Shown: positions 48,599 to 57,199, counted from the stretch's first letter. The stretch: DNA of 64,000 nucleotides from an uncultured Flavobacteriales bacterium (GCA_905478295.1 CAJQHZ010000001.1:53767-117766), one strand, 5' to 3'. Numbers and translations are program-made. The notes: generated by a model from the letters alone, not told the origin.

Positions 48599-49231
48599 AT
48601 GAATTCAAAGGTACAACTAGGAATTAAAGTAGCCCTCATCCTTCTCTCGACGTACTTCACGTACCGTATTTACAACAGTATCATGCAACCCATTAAATTC
48701 CAGCGTATTGAGCGTGTGAGAATTTGTGATGTTACAGAGAAGCTTGAAAACATTCGCGAGGCGCAATTGGCCTACAAATCTGAAAATGGCGCATTCTGTT
48801 CTGATATTAATGAACTCGTCGCATTTGTAGATACAGGTGTAATCAATATTATAGAGCGTAAGGATACGAGCTTCATGTACTACGACAAGGTGTACCAAAA
48901 GGAAATGAATAAGGATTCCGTAATGCAGCGTGTGCTTGGTCAAGAGCCAGTTGCAGTGCAGTTGTTTGGTGATGGATTTGATGCGCAATCGATGATCAGA
49001 ATACCTGGTACAGACAGTTTATTTACAATGAACGCGGGTAAGATTAATAAAAATGCCGTTGATGTTGCTACCTTTGAAGTGAGTGCTCCATATGCGACTG
49101 TTTTTGCAGATGTTCAGGATAGTTATCCCCAAGCATTTAATAAAGTTGCAAATGAAGCACTAACCATCGGCTCATTAACAGAACCTACCATTAGTGGTAA
49201 CTACGAAAACACTTACTGTAAGTCAGAATAA
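48599..49231 (+). CDS. Membrane-anchored protein of unknown function upstream of DUF3822-rsmD
   Basis: A 210-residue protein with one N-terminal transmembrane segment (about 8-24: 'IKVALILLSTYFTYRIY'), then a soluble domain. 'RVRICDVTEKLENIREAQLAYKSENG..CSDINELVAFV' resembles the pilin/pseudopilin-like segment in which a helix is followed by 'AQ.AY....G.Y..'; similar proteins occur widely next to DUF3822 in Bacteroidota. Only this weak resemblance is visible, so a pseudopilin role is not claimed. The downstream DUF3822 gene starts inside its last codons (overlap 38 bases). Confidence 0.7.
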   Translation: MNSKVQLGIKVALILLSTYFTYRIYNSIMQPIKFQRIERVRICDVTEKLENIREAQLAYKSENGAFCSDINELVAFVDTGVINIIERKDTSFMYYDKVYQKEMNKDSVMQRVLGQEPVAVQLFGDGFDAQSMIRIPGTDSLFTMNAGKINKNAVDVATFEVSAPYATVFADVQDSYPQAFNKVANEALTIGSLTEPTISGNYENTYCKSE

Positions 49232-49994
49232 TCTAGATCCAGCTTTTGCGAATGCGAAGGCAGGTGAGAGCACATTGTCCATCTTGTACCAACAGGATGG
49301 ACTTTCTTTTTTGGTGCGTCATACAACCACACGTCAAATCTATTTATTCGGCTTTCATCCTCGTTCATCTTGGGGAGAAAACCCTATTGCAGATGTACTT
49401 GCAGGTTTTCCGGAATTACCGGGTGAAGTGCTCTATGCTATAGAAGCGCCACATACTGTTCTAATTCCGGAAATTATGAGCGGAGGTGAAGTACCGAACT
49501 GGACTGCTACCGTTTTAGGACAGAAAGCGAATTTTATGGATTTAAGTTCTTCGAACTCCATGACTTTTTTATCGTACCTGAATGAATCTGATTTTCGCTT
49601 GAGTCAAAGCGATACTTTAGTTTGCAGACACAATTGGGCCATTCAATTGGAACGAATAAAACCAACTTCGAGTCCTAAGCTTTGGGTTCATGTGTACGCG
49701 GACAGTATTCAGATTTTTGCTGGATCAGCGAATAAATGGCAGGTCATCAACAGCTTTCCATGTAGTAATGAGTCCGAATTATTGTATCATTTAGGGAATG
49801 TCTCAGAGCAGCTAGGATGGGATCGAGCGGCCACAGTCGTTGAATTGAGTGGCTACTCTGCTCGTGCCTACAAGCCTGTTTTAGAGCCCTATTTTTCTAC
49901 AGTTCAGTTATTCAAAACCCAGCAATGGGCGAAGGTCAGTTCTGCTTTATCTGATTTTGATGGTGTAGCCTTTGCTAACCTTCTTCGTTTATGA
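49194..49994 (+). CDS. DUF3822 family protein
   Basis: A 266-residue soluble protein that I assign to DUF3822 by overall layout and position before rsmD: two similar halves with strands around 'STLSILYQQDGLSFLVRH' and 'PKLWVHVYADSIQIFAGSANKW' and the ending 'FKTQQWAKVSSALSDFDGVAF'. A structure from this family has been described as an actin-like fold (from memory), but phosphate-binding motifs are not evident here. The start is probably GTG 49194, giving a 38-base overlap with the upstream gene. It overlaps rsmD by four bases. Confidence 0.78.
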   Translation: MVTTKTLTVSQNNLDPAFANAKAGESTLSILYQQDGLSFLVRHTTTRQIYLFGFHPRSSWGENPIADVLAGFPELPGEVLYAIEAPHTVLIPEIMSGGEVPNWTATVLGQKANFMDLSSSNSMTFLSYLNESDFRLSQSDTLVCRHNWAIQLERIKPTSSPKLWVHVYADSIQIFAGSANKWQVINSFPCSNESELLYHLGNVSEQLGWDRAATVVELSGYSARAYKPVLEPYFSTVQLFKTQQWAKVSSALSDFDGVAFANLLRL

Positions 49995-50545
49995 GGATTG
50001 TCAGCGGAAAATGGCGCAGTAAAAGAATTACCGCTCCGAAAAACTTACCGACTCGACCGACCACTGACTTCGCAAAAGAAAGTCTATTTAACGTATTGAA
50101 CAATCGGTTCGATTTTGAAGAAACCCGTGTACTAGACCTGTTCTCCGGTACAGGCAACATTAGCTATGAATTTGCTTCGCGGGGTACGGTAGATTTAATT
50201 GCAGTCGATCAAAATAGAAATTGCACTCGGTTTATCACAGCCACTTCAGAAGCGTTGGATGCCGGTATACATGTCGTCCAGGCAGATGCATTGCAGTATG
50301 TTCGTCGTGCTTCAACTAGTTTTGACCTCATATTCGCGGATCCACCTTATGATTGGGAACGCTTTGAAGATTTAGCAAAGTCCATAATTGATCTAGGGCT
50401 TTTACGCGAAGACGGGGAGGCTATTATCGAGCATAGTGATCAAACAGATTTGAGTCATCTACCCGGATTTTTCGCCCACCGCCGTTACGGTCATGTCAAT
50501 TTTAGTTTCTTTTCTAGGCCTCAAGATTTAGCAGAGGAAGACTAG
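49991..50545 (+). CDS. rsmD: 16S rRNA (guanine(966)-N2)-methyltransferase RsmD
   Basis: SAM-dependent methyltransferase for G966 of 16S rRNA, 184 residues. 'MRIVSGKWRSKRI', 'LPTRPTTDFAKESLFNVL', motif I 'VLDLFSGTGNISYEFASRG' and the catalytic motif IV 'LIFADPPYDW' are all RsmD hallmarks. Its ATG overlaps the DUF3822 stop by four bases. The 3' end overlaps convergent rdgB by four bases. Confidence 0.95.
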   Translation: MRIVSGKWRSKRITAPKNLPTRPTTDFAKESLFNVLNNRFDFEETRVLDLFSGTGNISYEFASRGTVDLIAVDQNRNCTRFITATSEALDAGIHVVQADALQYVRRASTSFDLIFADPPYDWERFEDLAKSIIDLGLLREDGEAIIEHSDQTDLSHLPGFFAHRRYGHVNFSFFSRPQDLAEED

Positions 50546-51117
50546 TTCGCTTTCAAAAATGCAACCAATTTTTTAATGGCCAGACCCCGGTGTGAGATCT
50601 CATTTTTCGTCGGTGCATCCATTTCTGCAAAGGTGGTGTTGAATCCGTTTGGTGAAAAAATCGGATCGTAACCAAAGCCTTTAGCGCCAGACTGTGAAGT
50701 AGTGATTACTCCATTCACGGTTCCTTCAAAAAGATATTCTTTACCGTTCAGTACGAGTGCCACTGCGGTTCTAAACCGTGCATTTCGATTCTTTTGGTCT
50801 TTAAGTTCGTGAAGGACTTTGTCCATGTTTGCTTGAGGGTCTTTCTCAGGACCGGCGAATCGTGCGCTGAAAACTCCTGGAGCTCCATTGAAGGCCTCAA
50901 TTTCTAGTCCAGTATCGTCCGAAAAACAGGATAATCCGTGTTTCTGCCAAACGGTTCGAGCTTTAATCCATGCATTGCCCTCTAAGCTCTGTGCGGTTTC
51001 CTCAATTTCCTCATGATCTCCAAGGTCGGTTAATCCAATTACCTCGTAATGGGGTGCCAATAATTCACGAACCTCTTGTAACTTACCCGGGTTATGCGTC
51101 GCAAAGACCAATTTCAT
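50542..51117 (-). CDS. rdgB: Non-canonical purine NTP pyrophosphatase RdgB/HAM1
   Basis: Removes ITP, dITP and XTP from the nucleotide pool by hydrolysis to the monophosphate. 191 residues with 'LVFATHNPGKLQEVRELL', 'CFSDDTGLEIEAFNGAPGVF' (metal Asp pair), 'GFGYDPIFSPNGFNTTFAEM' and 'EISHRGLAIKKL'. All key family motifs are intact. Divergent from the DASS transporter with a 15-base gap. Confidence 0.96.
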   Translation of the reverse strand: MKLVFATHNPGKLQEVRELLAPHYEVIGLTDLGDHEEIEETAQSLEGNAWIKARTVWQKHGLSCFSDDTGLEIEAFNGAPGVFSARFAGPEKDPQANMDKVLHELKDQKNRNARFRTAVALVLNGKEYLFEGTVNGVITTSQSGAKGFGYDPIFSPNGFNTTFAEMDAPTKNEISHRGLAIKKLVAFLKAN

Positions 51118-51132
51118 ATGCTATTCGTTTAG

Positions 51133-52536
51133 ATGAACAAAGTTACACCTATAATTCGCCTTGCCGGTCCTGTTTCCGCCATTCTTACCGCTGCTCTCGG
51201 TCGTTTTCAACCACAATATTGGTTGCTAGGTATCGCATTGTGGATGCTTATCTGGTGGATTACAGAAACGGTGCATTTAGGGGTTACGGCACTATTACCT
51301 TTAGTACTGTTCCCTGCATTGGAAATTGCTGAGGCGAAATCTTTGGCTACGTACTATGCACATCCCTTAGTCTATTTATTTTTCGGTGGTTTTGTTTTAG
51401 CCTTGGCATTGGAAAAGACGGGACTTCATTACAGAATAGCGCTTTGGATTTTACGTAAAACGGGTACAAAAGACCATCAGTTACTCGCAGGTTTTATGCT
51501 GGCTACAGCATTCATGTCCATGTGGATATCAAATACAGCAACTGCCATTATGATGTTGCCCATCGCTTCGAGTGTCATTGCCATTCTGGAGCCGGAGCAG
51601 CGTGATAAATTGGCTCGTCCTATTCTTCTCAGTGTGGCTTGGGCAGCAAATATTGGCGGAATGGCCACCTTAATTGGGACGCCGCCAAACATGATTTTCG
51701 CCGGATTTATGAGTGCGCAATTGAACCGTCAAATAGGCTTTGTTGAATGGCTGCCGGTCGGACTTTCTGCAAGTGCTTTGTTGGGTACCATAGCTTATTT
51801 GATTCTACGTAGGGGGTTGGGGCATAATGAGCTCTCGTCATCTGAAGAAGAGCGCACGCGAAACTGGTTGAAAGATGAATGGAGTCGGTTAGGTACGTTG
51901 ACAACAGCACAACGTCGAGTGGCGATGGTTTTTGCGCTAACCGCAATGTTTTGGATACTCCGTCCGTATTTAAATATATGGATTCCCGTCATACAATGGT
52001 CGGATACCGGTATCGCATTAGCAGCTGCCGTCATTCTATTCGCCGTATTCGATGGTTCAGACAAAAGTGTTTTGGATTGGGGGGATACGAAAGCCTTGCC
52101 TTGGGGAATTTTACTCCTGTTTGGAGGTGGATTGGCATTGGCTGGTACATTACAGGCCAGCCAGTGGTTTGTAATGTTAGGTGATCAATTACAATCCTTA
52201 CAAGGAATCCCTTTTGCTACATGGCTGTTGGTTATGGCGCTATTGGGTGTCTTTGCGACTGAATTACTTAGCAATATGGCACTCGTTAGCGCCTTACTTC
52301 CTTTGGTGTATTCGTTGGCTACAGCCTTGGGATTAGATTTTTATGCTTTATCTCTTCCACTGGTTCTTGGTGCGAGTTGTGCATTCATGCTGCCCATGGC
52401 TACACCTCCAAACGCCATCGTATTCTCAACGGGCAGTTTGAGCATGTCGTATATGATTTACCGTGGGATTGCATTAAACCTGCTTTCTGTGGTTTTGCTT
52501 TTTATCTTGACTTGGTTCTTCCAGTTTATGGGCTAA
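51133..52536 (+). CDS. DASS/SLC13 family sodium-coupled anion transporter
   Basis: A 467-residue inner-membrane transporter with about eleven hydrophobic segments and two inverted repeats. The paired SNT-type motifs are 'WISNTATAIMMLPIASSV' with 'IGGMATLIGTPPNMIFAGF' in the first half, and 'ELLSNMALVSALLPLVYSL' with 'AFMLPMATPPNAIVFSTG' in the second. 'WWITETVHLGVTALLPLVL' is the family N-terminal segment. Likely substrates are dicarboxylates, citrate or sulfate; the sequence alone does not decide. The 3' end overlaps convergent oxyR by 11 bases. Confidence 0.94.
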   Translation: MNKVTPIIRLAGPVSAILTAALGRFQPQYWLLGIALWMLIWWITETVHLGVTALLPLVLFPALEIAEAKSLATYYAHPLVYLFFGGFVLALALEKTGLHYRIALWILRKTGTKDHQLLAGFMLATAFMSMWISNTATAIMMLPIASSVIAILEPEQRDKLARPILLSVAWAANIGGMATLIGTPPNMIFAGFMSAQLNRQIGFVEWLPVGLSASALLGTIAYLILRRGLGHNELSSSEEERTRNWLKDEWSRLGTLTTAQRRVAMVFALTAMFWILRPYLNIWIPVIQWSDTGIALAAAVILFAVFDGSDKSVLDWGDTKALPWGILLLFGGGLALAGTLQASQWFVMLGDQLQSLQGIPFATWLLVMALLGVFATELLSNMALVSALLPLVYSLATALGLDFYALSLPLVLGASCAFMLPMATPPNAIVFSTGSLSMSYMIYRGIALNLLSVVLLFILTWFFQFMG

Positions 52537-53452
52537 CAATCTGATCTGGTTTAGAAAGCACTTTTTTAGGAAGATGTACCTTGATTAATTCGCCCATTGC
52601 TTCAATCCATTCCACTTTAAGTTGTGTCCTTGCATAAAGTAAGCTGATCTCACGGCCGGGAGTAGGGGTTGCGATAGGTTTTACGCTGGGCTTATATTTC
52701 TCATCTAAGTCAATGGCTGTCAAATAGGGCAATAAAGTCATTCCCATACCTCTATGGGCCAATTTTACAAGGGTATCAAAGTTTCCACTTTCCATTTGTA
52801 ATCCCTGTCCTTCTTGAGAATTGGCTTGACAAAGTTTCAAAACACTATTTCTAAAGCAATGCCCCTCGTTTAAGAGTAAAAGATCATTCACATTAATTTC
52901 CGAGGCCAATAAAAACTCGTCGTTTTTCATCGGATGGTAATCCGGTACAAAGGCCATAAATGGTTCCCAGTATAATGGTTCTTCAACAATACCTTTCTCA
53001 TCTAAAGGTGTAGCTGCGATGCCCACATCGATCTGATCCTTGCGCAGTGCATCAATCATATCCTCTGTTTTGAGCTCTTCAATTTTTAGGGTGATATCGG
53101 GAAATTTCGATTTGAATTCCGGAATAAATCGCGGAAGTAAGCTAGGCGCGACCGTAGGGATTACGCCTAAACTCAACATTCCTTCATAGGAACCTTTTAT
53201 ACGTTTGGCCATATTCTCCAGTACGGCACTTTCGTGCAGAATCTTTCGTGCTTGATCTATGAGACGTACGCCTAATGGTGTGGGTACGATGGGATGTTTG
53301 GAGCGGTCGAAGATGAGAATATCCAATTCCTCTTCAAGCTTTTGAATTTGCATGCTTAAAGTAGGTTGCGTAACAAAACAGGCTTCCGCAGCTCTCGCAA
53401 AATGGCGATGGTTGTCAACGGCAACGATATATTTGAATTGGGTAATAGTCAT
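52526..53452 (-). CDS. oxyR: LysR-type hydrogen-peroxide sensor OxyR
   Basis: Redox-controlled transcription activator, 308 residues. The N-terminal LysR helix-turn-helix is 'FARAAEACFVTQPTLSMQIQK'. The effector domain has two cysteines, in 'NEGHCFRNSVLKLC', that fall at residues 199 and 208, exactly the numbers of the peroxide-reactive Cys pair of E. coli OxyR, with 'GHC' conserved. 'SGNFDTLVKLAHRGMGMTLLPYL' is also OxyR-like. It is divergent from a Nudix gene, with a palindrome between them suited to autoregulation. Peroxidase or catalase target genes are not adjacent. Confidence 0.95.
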   Translation of the reverse strand: MTITQFKYIVAVDNHRHFARAAEACFVTQPTLSMQIQKLEEELDILIFDRSKHPIVPTPLGVRLIDQARKILHESAVLENMAKRIKGSYEGMLSLGVIPTVAPSLLPRFIPEFKSKFPDITLKIEELKTEDMIDALRKDQIDVGIAATPLDEKGIVEEPLYWEPFMAFVPDYHPMKNDEFLLASEINVNDLLLLNEGHCFRNSVLKLCQANSQEGQGLQMESGNFDTLVKLAHRGMGMTLLPYLTAIDLDEKYKPSVKPIATPTPGREISLLYARTQLKVEWIEAMGELIKVHLPKKVLSKPDQIVSP

Positions 53453-53482
53453 GTCCTATTAAATAAAATTTATGATAGAAAA

Positions 53483-53514
53483 CAAAGATAACGACTCTTT
53501 TTGCACTGCGCAAA
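53483..53514 (-). promoter_or_regulatory. Putative oxyR promoter
   Basis: Minus-strand TTTG (53514-53511), 20 bases, then a perfect -7 element TATCTTTG (53490-53483). oxyR ATG at 53452. Confidence 0.7.
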
Positions 53515-53516
53515 AA
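53498..53516. promoter_or_regulatory. Palindrome TTTTTGC-N5-GCAAAAA, candidate LysR-type operator
   Basis: A perfect 7-base inverted repeat with a 5-base spacer (ACTGC). The inner part TTGC-N5-GCAA fits the LysR-regulator box T-N11-A. Its right arm contains the oxyR -33 TTTG and its left arm the -33 TTTG of the Nudix gene, so a bound regulator would sit on both promoters. Confidence 0.5.
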
Positions 53517-53532
53517 TCCTGAACTACCTTTA
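53500..53532 (+). promoter_or_regulatory. Putative promoter of the Nudix-acyltransferase unit
   Basis: TTTG at 53500-53503, 21 bases, then TACCTTTA at 53525-53532, one mismatch from TAnnTTTG. The element ends five bases before the ATG at 53538, so the transcript would be almost leaderless. Confidence 0.5.
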
Positions 53533-53537
53533 GTAAC

Positions 53538-54149
53538 ATGACCCTTTCAGACCTAAAAACAGCTTTTAAAGAACCGCTCCCCGGTATTAAGGGGCATCGA
53601 CTACTGATGCCTTCCTACAGAAATTCACTCAATTTGGAAGCAGTAGCGTCTAAGAACCCTAAACGAGCAGGTGTATTAGTGCATCTTTTTGATGGAGTCG
53701 ATGGGCTTGAGGTATTACTGATGAAACGTCCGGTATACGATGGTACTCACAGTGGTCAGATTAGTTTTCCCGGCGGTAAGTTTGAAGAACACGATCAAAC
53801 ACTCGAGAATACTGCGTATCGTGAAGCTTTTGAAGAGGTAGGACTGCGAAAGGAGGAGTTGCTTCCTATCGGCGCATTGAGTTGGCTTTATATCCCGCCC
53901 TCAAATTTTTACGTAGAACCATACGTCACCTACAGTCCAGCACTACCAGAATTGGTCTTGGAAGAAAAGGAAGTGTCTTATACGCTGTCCGTTCCATTGA
54001 CTAAAATATGCGATCGTTCGATAGTACGCGATGCAGAGGTAATGACCAAATATGGTCCCTCAAGGGTACCAGCGTTTCATTGGCAGGGCGAAGTAATCTG
54101 GGGCGCAACAGCAATGATTCTTGGGGAGCTCAGCGCTCTGTTTTCTTAG
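53538..54149 (+). CDS. Nudix hydrolase, CoA pyrophosphatase-like (NudL/YeaB type)
   Basis: A 203-residue Nudix enzyme. The Nudix box is GGKFEEHDQTLENTAYREAF followed by EEVGL, with all catalytic Glu residues (the family version G-x5-E-x7-R-E-x2-E-E-x-G is slightly stretched, as in CoA pyrophosphatases). 'GVLVHLFDGVDGLEVLLMKR' precedes it, and the 'SGQISFPGGKFE' segment is the YeaB/NudL signature. Predicted to cut CoA derivatives into 3',5'-ADP and phosphopantetheine. First gene of a plus-strand unit with an acyltransferase and two lipoproteins. Confidence 0.92.
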   Translation: MTLSDLKTAFKEPLPGIKGHRLLMPSYRNSLNLEAVASKNPKRAGVLVHLFDGVDGLEVLLMKRPVYDGTHSGQISFPGGKFEEHDQTLENTAYREAFEEVGLRKEELLPIGALSWLYIPPSNFYVEPYVTYSPALPELVLEEKEVSYTLSVPLTKICDRSIVRDAEVMTKYGPSRVPAFHWQGEVIWGATAMILGELSALFS

Positions 54150-54152
54150 CAG

Positions 54153-54160
54153 TATATTTG
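54153..54160 (+). promoter_or_regulatory. Putative internal promoter before the acyltransferase gene, -7 element TATATTTG
   Basis: Perfect TAnnTTTG match starting four bases after the Nudix stop codon, 21 bases before the ATG at 54182; no clear -33 element. Confidence 0.45.
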
Positions 54161-54181
54161 CCGTCCTGAAACAATATTTAC

Positions 54182-54934
54182 ATGCACTTAAATCCATTCA
54201 AGCGAGATAGCTTTGGTTACAATCTGCTCATTAAGCGGACGGTGATTTTTGTGTTTGGTTTGATTACTTGGTACCGTTTCTTTCGCATTAATAGTACCCG
54301 AATTGTAGGTGCAGATAAATTGCGTGACTTGCCAAACCAGGGAGTTTTGTTTGTCTCGAACCATCAAACGTATTTCGCAGATGTTAGTGCGATGTATCAG
54401 GTATTTAATGCTGCAGAAAATGGCCGTTACAATAGTGTCCCTTTTCACACGATTTTTCGTCCCAAACTCAACGTGTTTTTCGTCGCTGCGGCTGAAACCA
54501 TGAAAAAGGGAATGCTACCTAAGCTCATGCAATATGCCGGGAGTGTAAGTATTAAGCGCACGTGGCGTGAGGCCGGCAAGAATGTGAACCGTTCGGTAGA
54601 TCCAAAGGATATTGAAAATATTAAACGGGCCATGGAAACGGGTTGGACCATAACCTTTCCACAAGGTACCACGAGACCCTTCGTTAAAGGAAGGCGAGGA
54701 ACGGTACATTTGATCAAAGAATTGAGGCCAGTAGTTGTTCCCGTGGTGATTGACGGTTTTCGACGAGCCTTCGATAAAACGGGTATGTTTGTGAAGAGCA
54801 ACGGTAACCTGTTAAACATTACCTTTAAGGAACCTTTACAATTGGACTTTTCAAAATCCAATGATAAATTGTTAGATGAAATAATGGTTGCTATAGAACA
54901 AGCGCCAGAGTTTTTGAAAATTAAAGACGAATGA
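54182..54934 (+). CDS. 1-acyl-sn-glycerol-3-phosphate acyltransferase (PlsC family)
   Basis: A 250-residue membrane-associated acyltransferase with one N-terminal hydrophobic segment ('LIKRTVIFVFGLITWYRFF'). Motifs: 'VLFVSNHQTYFADVSAMY' (HX4D), 'GSVSIKRTWREAGK' and 'ITFPQGTTRPFVKGRRGTVH' (the EGTR position reads QGTT). 'VVPVVIDGFRRAF' is the last family block. The Gln replacing Glu in the EGTR block is also seen in other Bacteroidota members as far as I recall. It overlaps the next gene by four bases. Confidence 0.9.
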   Translation: MHLNPFKRDSFGYNLLIKRTVIFVFGLITWYRFFRINSTRIVGADKLRDLPNQGVLFVSNHQTYFADVSAMYQVFNAAENGRYNSVPFHTIFRPKLNVFFVAAAETMKKGMLPKLMQYAGSVSIKRTWREAGKNVNRSVDPKDIENIKRAMETGWTITFPQGTTRPFVKGRRGTVHLIKELRPVVVPVVIDGFRRAFDKTGMFVKSNGNLLNITFKEPLQLDFSKSNDKLLDEIMVAIEQAPEFLKIKDE

Positions 54935-55710
54935 AAAAATTAATTCTTTTAGTACTGGTATCAACGCTGTTTACAGCATGTGAAGATCCTATTCCAATCG
55001 TTGATCCTACAGCGCTGGACAATAGAAATATCTACATACGTGCCTACAAATATTATGACGGTGCAATCATTGACACCTCAACGGTATATGAGGTCAATGG
55101 CGATTTAGTAAAATTTGATCATATCTACGTTACACTCAGCGGTGCACGCTTCGTGAGCTATGACGAAAAGGATACCACTTTTACAGAAAGTGACTTGACT
55201 ATGATCGATTTGATAGGTAATTCAGAAGTAAAACTCGCTTATTTGCCTTCAGGGAATTACAATGGTAGCATAGAGTATAACATAGGATTGGATAGCGCAC
55301 GCGCTTTTACAGCTCCTGAGCAACTAGAGCCGACTAATCCCTTAAGTAAAGGCTTGGTATGGAATGGTAGTGATGTTGGTCACAGCTTTTTTCAAATCGA
55401 AGGTCGAATTTTCAACCCAGCGGACAGCGTATTCACAACGCCCGAAGCAAACTTTAATTGGCGTTTTGCTACTCCGGATTTGATTGTGATGAAAAGTGAA
55501 AAACGTAATTTCAATGTAGGTTCAAACAAGGATGTGTTTATTGTGATGGATATTGATGTCGATAATTTCTTTTCTGGAATTTTTAGCCTCATTGGATTAA
55601 GTCCGTCCACAATGAATATTATCAATAGTGACCCAGCTGATGCTATAGATTATGATTTAGCTAAAATTTTGCGAGACAACGTCAGTAGTGAGTTCGAGTT
55701 TAAACTGTAA
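54931..55710 (+). CDS. MbnP-like lipoprotein (first of a tandem pair)
   Basis: A 259-residue lipoprotein with signal 'LILLVLVSTLFTACEDP' (lipobox FTAC). The layout matches the second copy downstream: an N-terminal beta domain, then 'YNGSIEYNIGLDSARAF', 'NPLSKGLVWNG' and 'HSFFQIEGRIFNP', ending with a 'FSGIFSL' strand comparable to the 'FYSGVSL' of the other. The characteristic Trp-Ser-Trp of MbnP-like proteins is not kept (WNG). I therefore call it a diverged MbnP-like protein. Its ATG overlaps the acyltransferase stop by four bases. Confidence 0.7.
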   Translation: MKKLILLVLVSTLFTACEDPIPIVDPTALDNRNIYIRAYKYYDGAIIDTSTVYEVNGDLVKFDHIYVTLSGARFVSYDEKDTTFTESDLTMIDLIGNSEVKLAYLPSGNYNGSIEYNIGLDSARAFTAPEQLEPTNPLSKGLVWNGSDVGHSFFQIEGRIFNPADSVFTTPEANFNWRFATPDLIVMKSEKRNFNVGSNKDVFIVMDIDVDNFFSGIFSLIGLSPSTMNIINSDPADAIDYDLAKILRDNVSSEFEFKL

Positions 55711-55723
55711 AAATCACTGCTCT

Positions 55724-56413
55724 ATGCGTTCAGCATTATTTTTATTTTTTCCATTAGTTCTTTTATTTAGTTCTTGTGGTGATCGATCGCAGCAGGTTAC
55801 TTTGGAAATAAACCTTGAACACAACGGCGTTCCTTTTGAGATAGGTGAGACATTGTATGAGGGCGATACGGCCATTAAATTTGAGTTGATTCATTTTTAT
55901 TTAAGTCAAATCGCGCTTGGAGATGAGGTGAAAGAGCCTGTTGTTTTCATTAATGGACAGGACAGTGCTTCGATGCATTTTGTTTTACCGTTGACGAAAA
56001 AAGTTGACAGATTCAGCTTTGGAATGGGTGTAGATTCCATCAATAACATTCAGGATCCTACCTCCTTTGATTCGAATCATCCGCTTTCCAGTTCGAATGC
56101 AATGTACTGGTCGTGGGCAACCATGTACCGTTTCTTAAAAATAGATGGTAGAGTAAATGCATCAGGAATTTTAGGGGTCGATGACCAGCTTTTAGCTTGG
56201 CATACTGGTAAAAACGCATTGTATCGAACCAAAGAAATCAATACTGCCATTAGACCGGGTGATCATTTAGTACTGACCTTTGACCTTGCCACGTTCTATT
56301 CAGGAGTTAGCTTAGATACGGAAACTATAACGCACTCTATGGTTGATGATTACGACATTGCCGTGAAGCTCTCCAACAACCTGCCCGCCGCGTTCAGCTT
56401 GAGTGTGCAATAA
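55724..56413 (+). CDS. MbnP-like lipoprotein (second of a tandem pair)
   Basis: A 229-residue lipoprotein starting at ATG 55724, which opens a signal 'FFPLVLLFSSCGDRS' with lipobox FSSC. MbnP-family marks are 'FSFGMGVDSINNIQDP', 'HPLSSSNAMYWSWATMYRFL' and 'LKIDGRVNA'. In methanotrophs MbnP works with the dihaem enzyme MbnH, which modifies a tryptophan, and the pair is linked to copper; no MbnH is present in this window. Separated from the first copy by 13 bases. Function here is unknown. Confidence 0.82.
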   Translation: MRSALFLFFPLVLLFSSCGDRSQQVTLEINLEHNGVPFEIGETLYEGDTAIKFELIHFYLSQIALGDEVKEPVVFINGQDSASMHFVLPLTKKVDRFSFGMGVDSINNIQDPTSFDSNHPLSSSNAMYWSWATMYRFLKIDGRVNASGILGVDDQLLAWHTGKNALYRTKEINTAIRPGDHLVLTFDLATFYSGVSLDTETITHSMVDDYDIAVKLSNNLPAAFSLSVQ

Positions 56414-56449
56414 GTTTCTACTGCAGCGTGTAAACATTCAAAGGCGATT

Positions 56450-57199
56450 TTACCTAAATAAAATGCTGATTTTCATTCCTCCAAGTATGGCAGGTGCAGC
56501 ATTTTTTGAATCGATAAGTTGGTATTCTCCTGTGAAAATACCTGAAACAGGATCGAACGCTTCGACATAATCAGAGGTTCTGCGCTGCTTTTGGCGAATG
56601 GCACCACCGATAAACCAGTCTACAATCATGCGTTCTGATGGACGACTTTGGTAGCCAACTGTAAATCCAAAATCGGTCCAATTGAATCCTTCATTAACGG
56701 TAGTATCTATACCTGTTGGTGTGGTGGTGTAGAAATCTTGCGCGTAATTCCGATGGCCCATGGTGTATGAGATATAATAACCGTCTTCGAACGCATTGCC
56801 CTCCGGAAAAAACTTCATATTGATGTTGCCGCTATATCCGAGCTTGCTTTGCGTTTGCCCGTCTTGTCTCATACTGTAGCCTCGAATGGCCTCTTCTGTG
56901 ATATTGAATGTGGTTACGCCGATACCCGCTTCCACACTCATGTAATCTGAGACTTTGTGTTCGTAAGAAATAGGTATATCTCCTGCCAACATGGCTGTTG
57001 GACTAAGTTTTATGCCGTGGTTGTACCTGCTGTAATACAAACTACTGCTCGTTGAAAGTGAGCTGGAAGATATACTACTACTTATGGTACCTGCTCCTTG
57101 GGCAGTGTTGAGGTCCCGCTTTCGCACAATCACGGTCTGCGCATCGGCACTCAGGGACCATGCTAGGACTGCGATAAGGCTGTAAATAAATCTCTTCAT
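56450..57199 (-). CDS. Exported, probably outer-membrane beta-barrel protein of unknown function
   Basis: A 249-residue protein with signal peptide (MKRFIYSLIAVLAWSLSADAQ). A Ser-rich stretch (SSSISSSSLSTSSS, residues ~40-55) precedes strands typical of a small eight- or ten-stranded barrel: 'HGIKLSPTAMLAGDIPISYE', 'YMSVEAGIGVTTF' and 'NMKFFPEGNAFEDGYYISY', ending 'ILGGMKISILFR'. The pattern 'G.G...Y....S..' is common in porin-like outer-membrane proteins of the phylum. No functional motif. Convergent with the MbnP-like genes across a 36-base gap. Confidence 0.7.
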   Translation of the reverse strand: MKRFIYSLIAVLAWSLSADAQTVIVRKRDLNTAQGAGTISSSISSSSLSTSSSLYYSRYNHGIKLSPTAMLAGDIPISYEHKVSDYMSVEAGIGVTTFNITEEAIRGYSMRQDGQTQSKLGYSGNINMKFFPEGNAFEDGYYISYTMGHRNYAQDFYTTTPTGIDTTVNEGFNWTDFGFTVGYQSRPSERMIVDWFIGGAIRQKQRRTSDYVEAFDPVSGIFTGEYQLIDSKNAAPAILGGMKISILFR

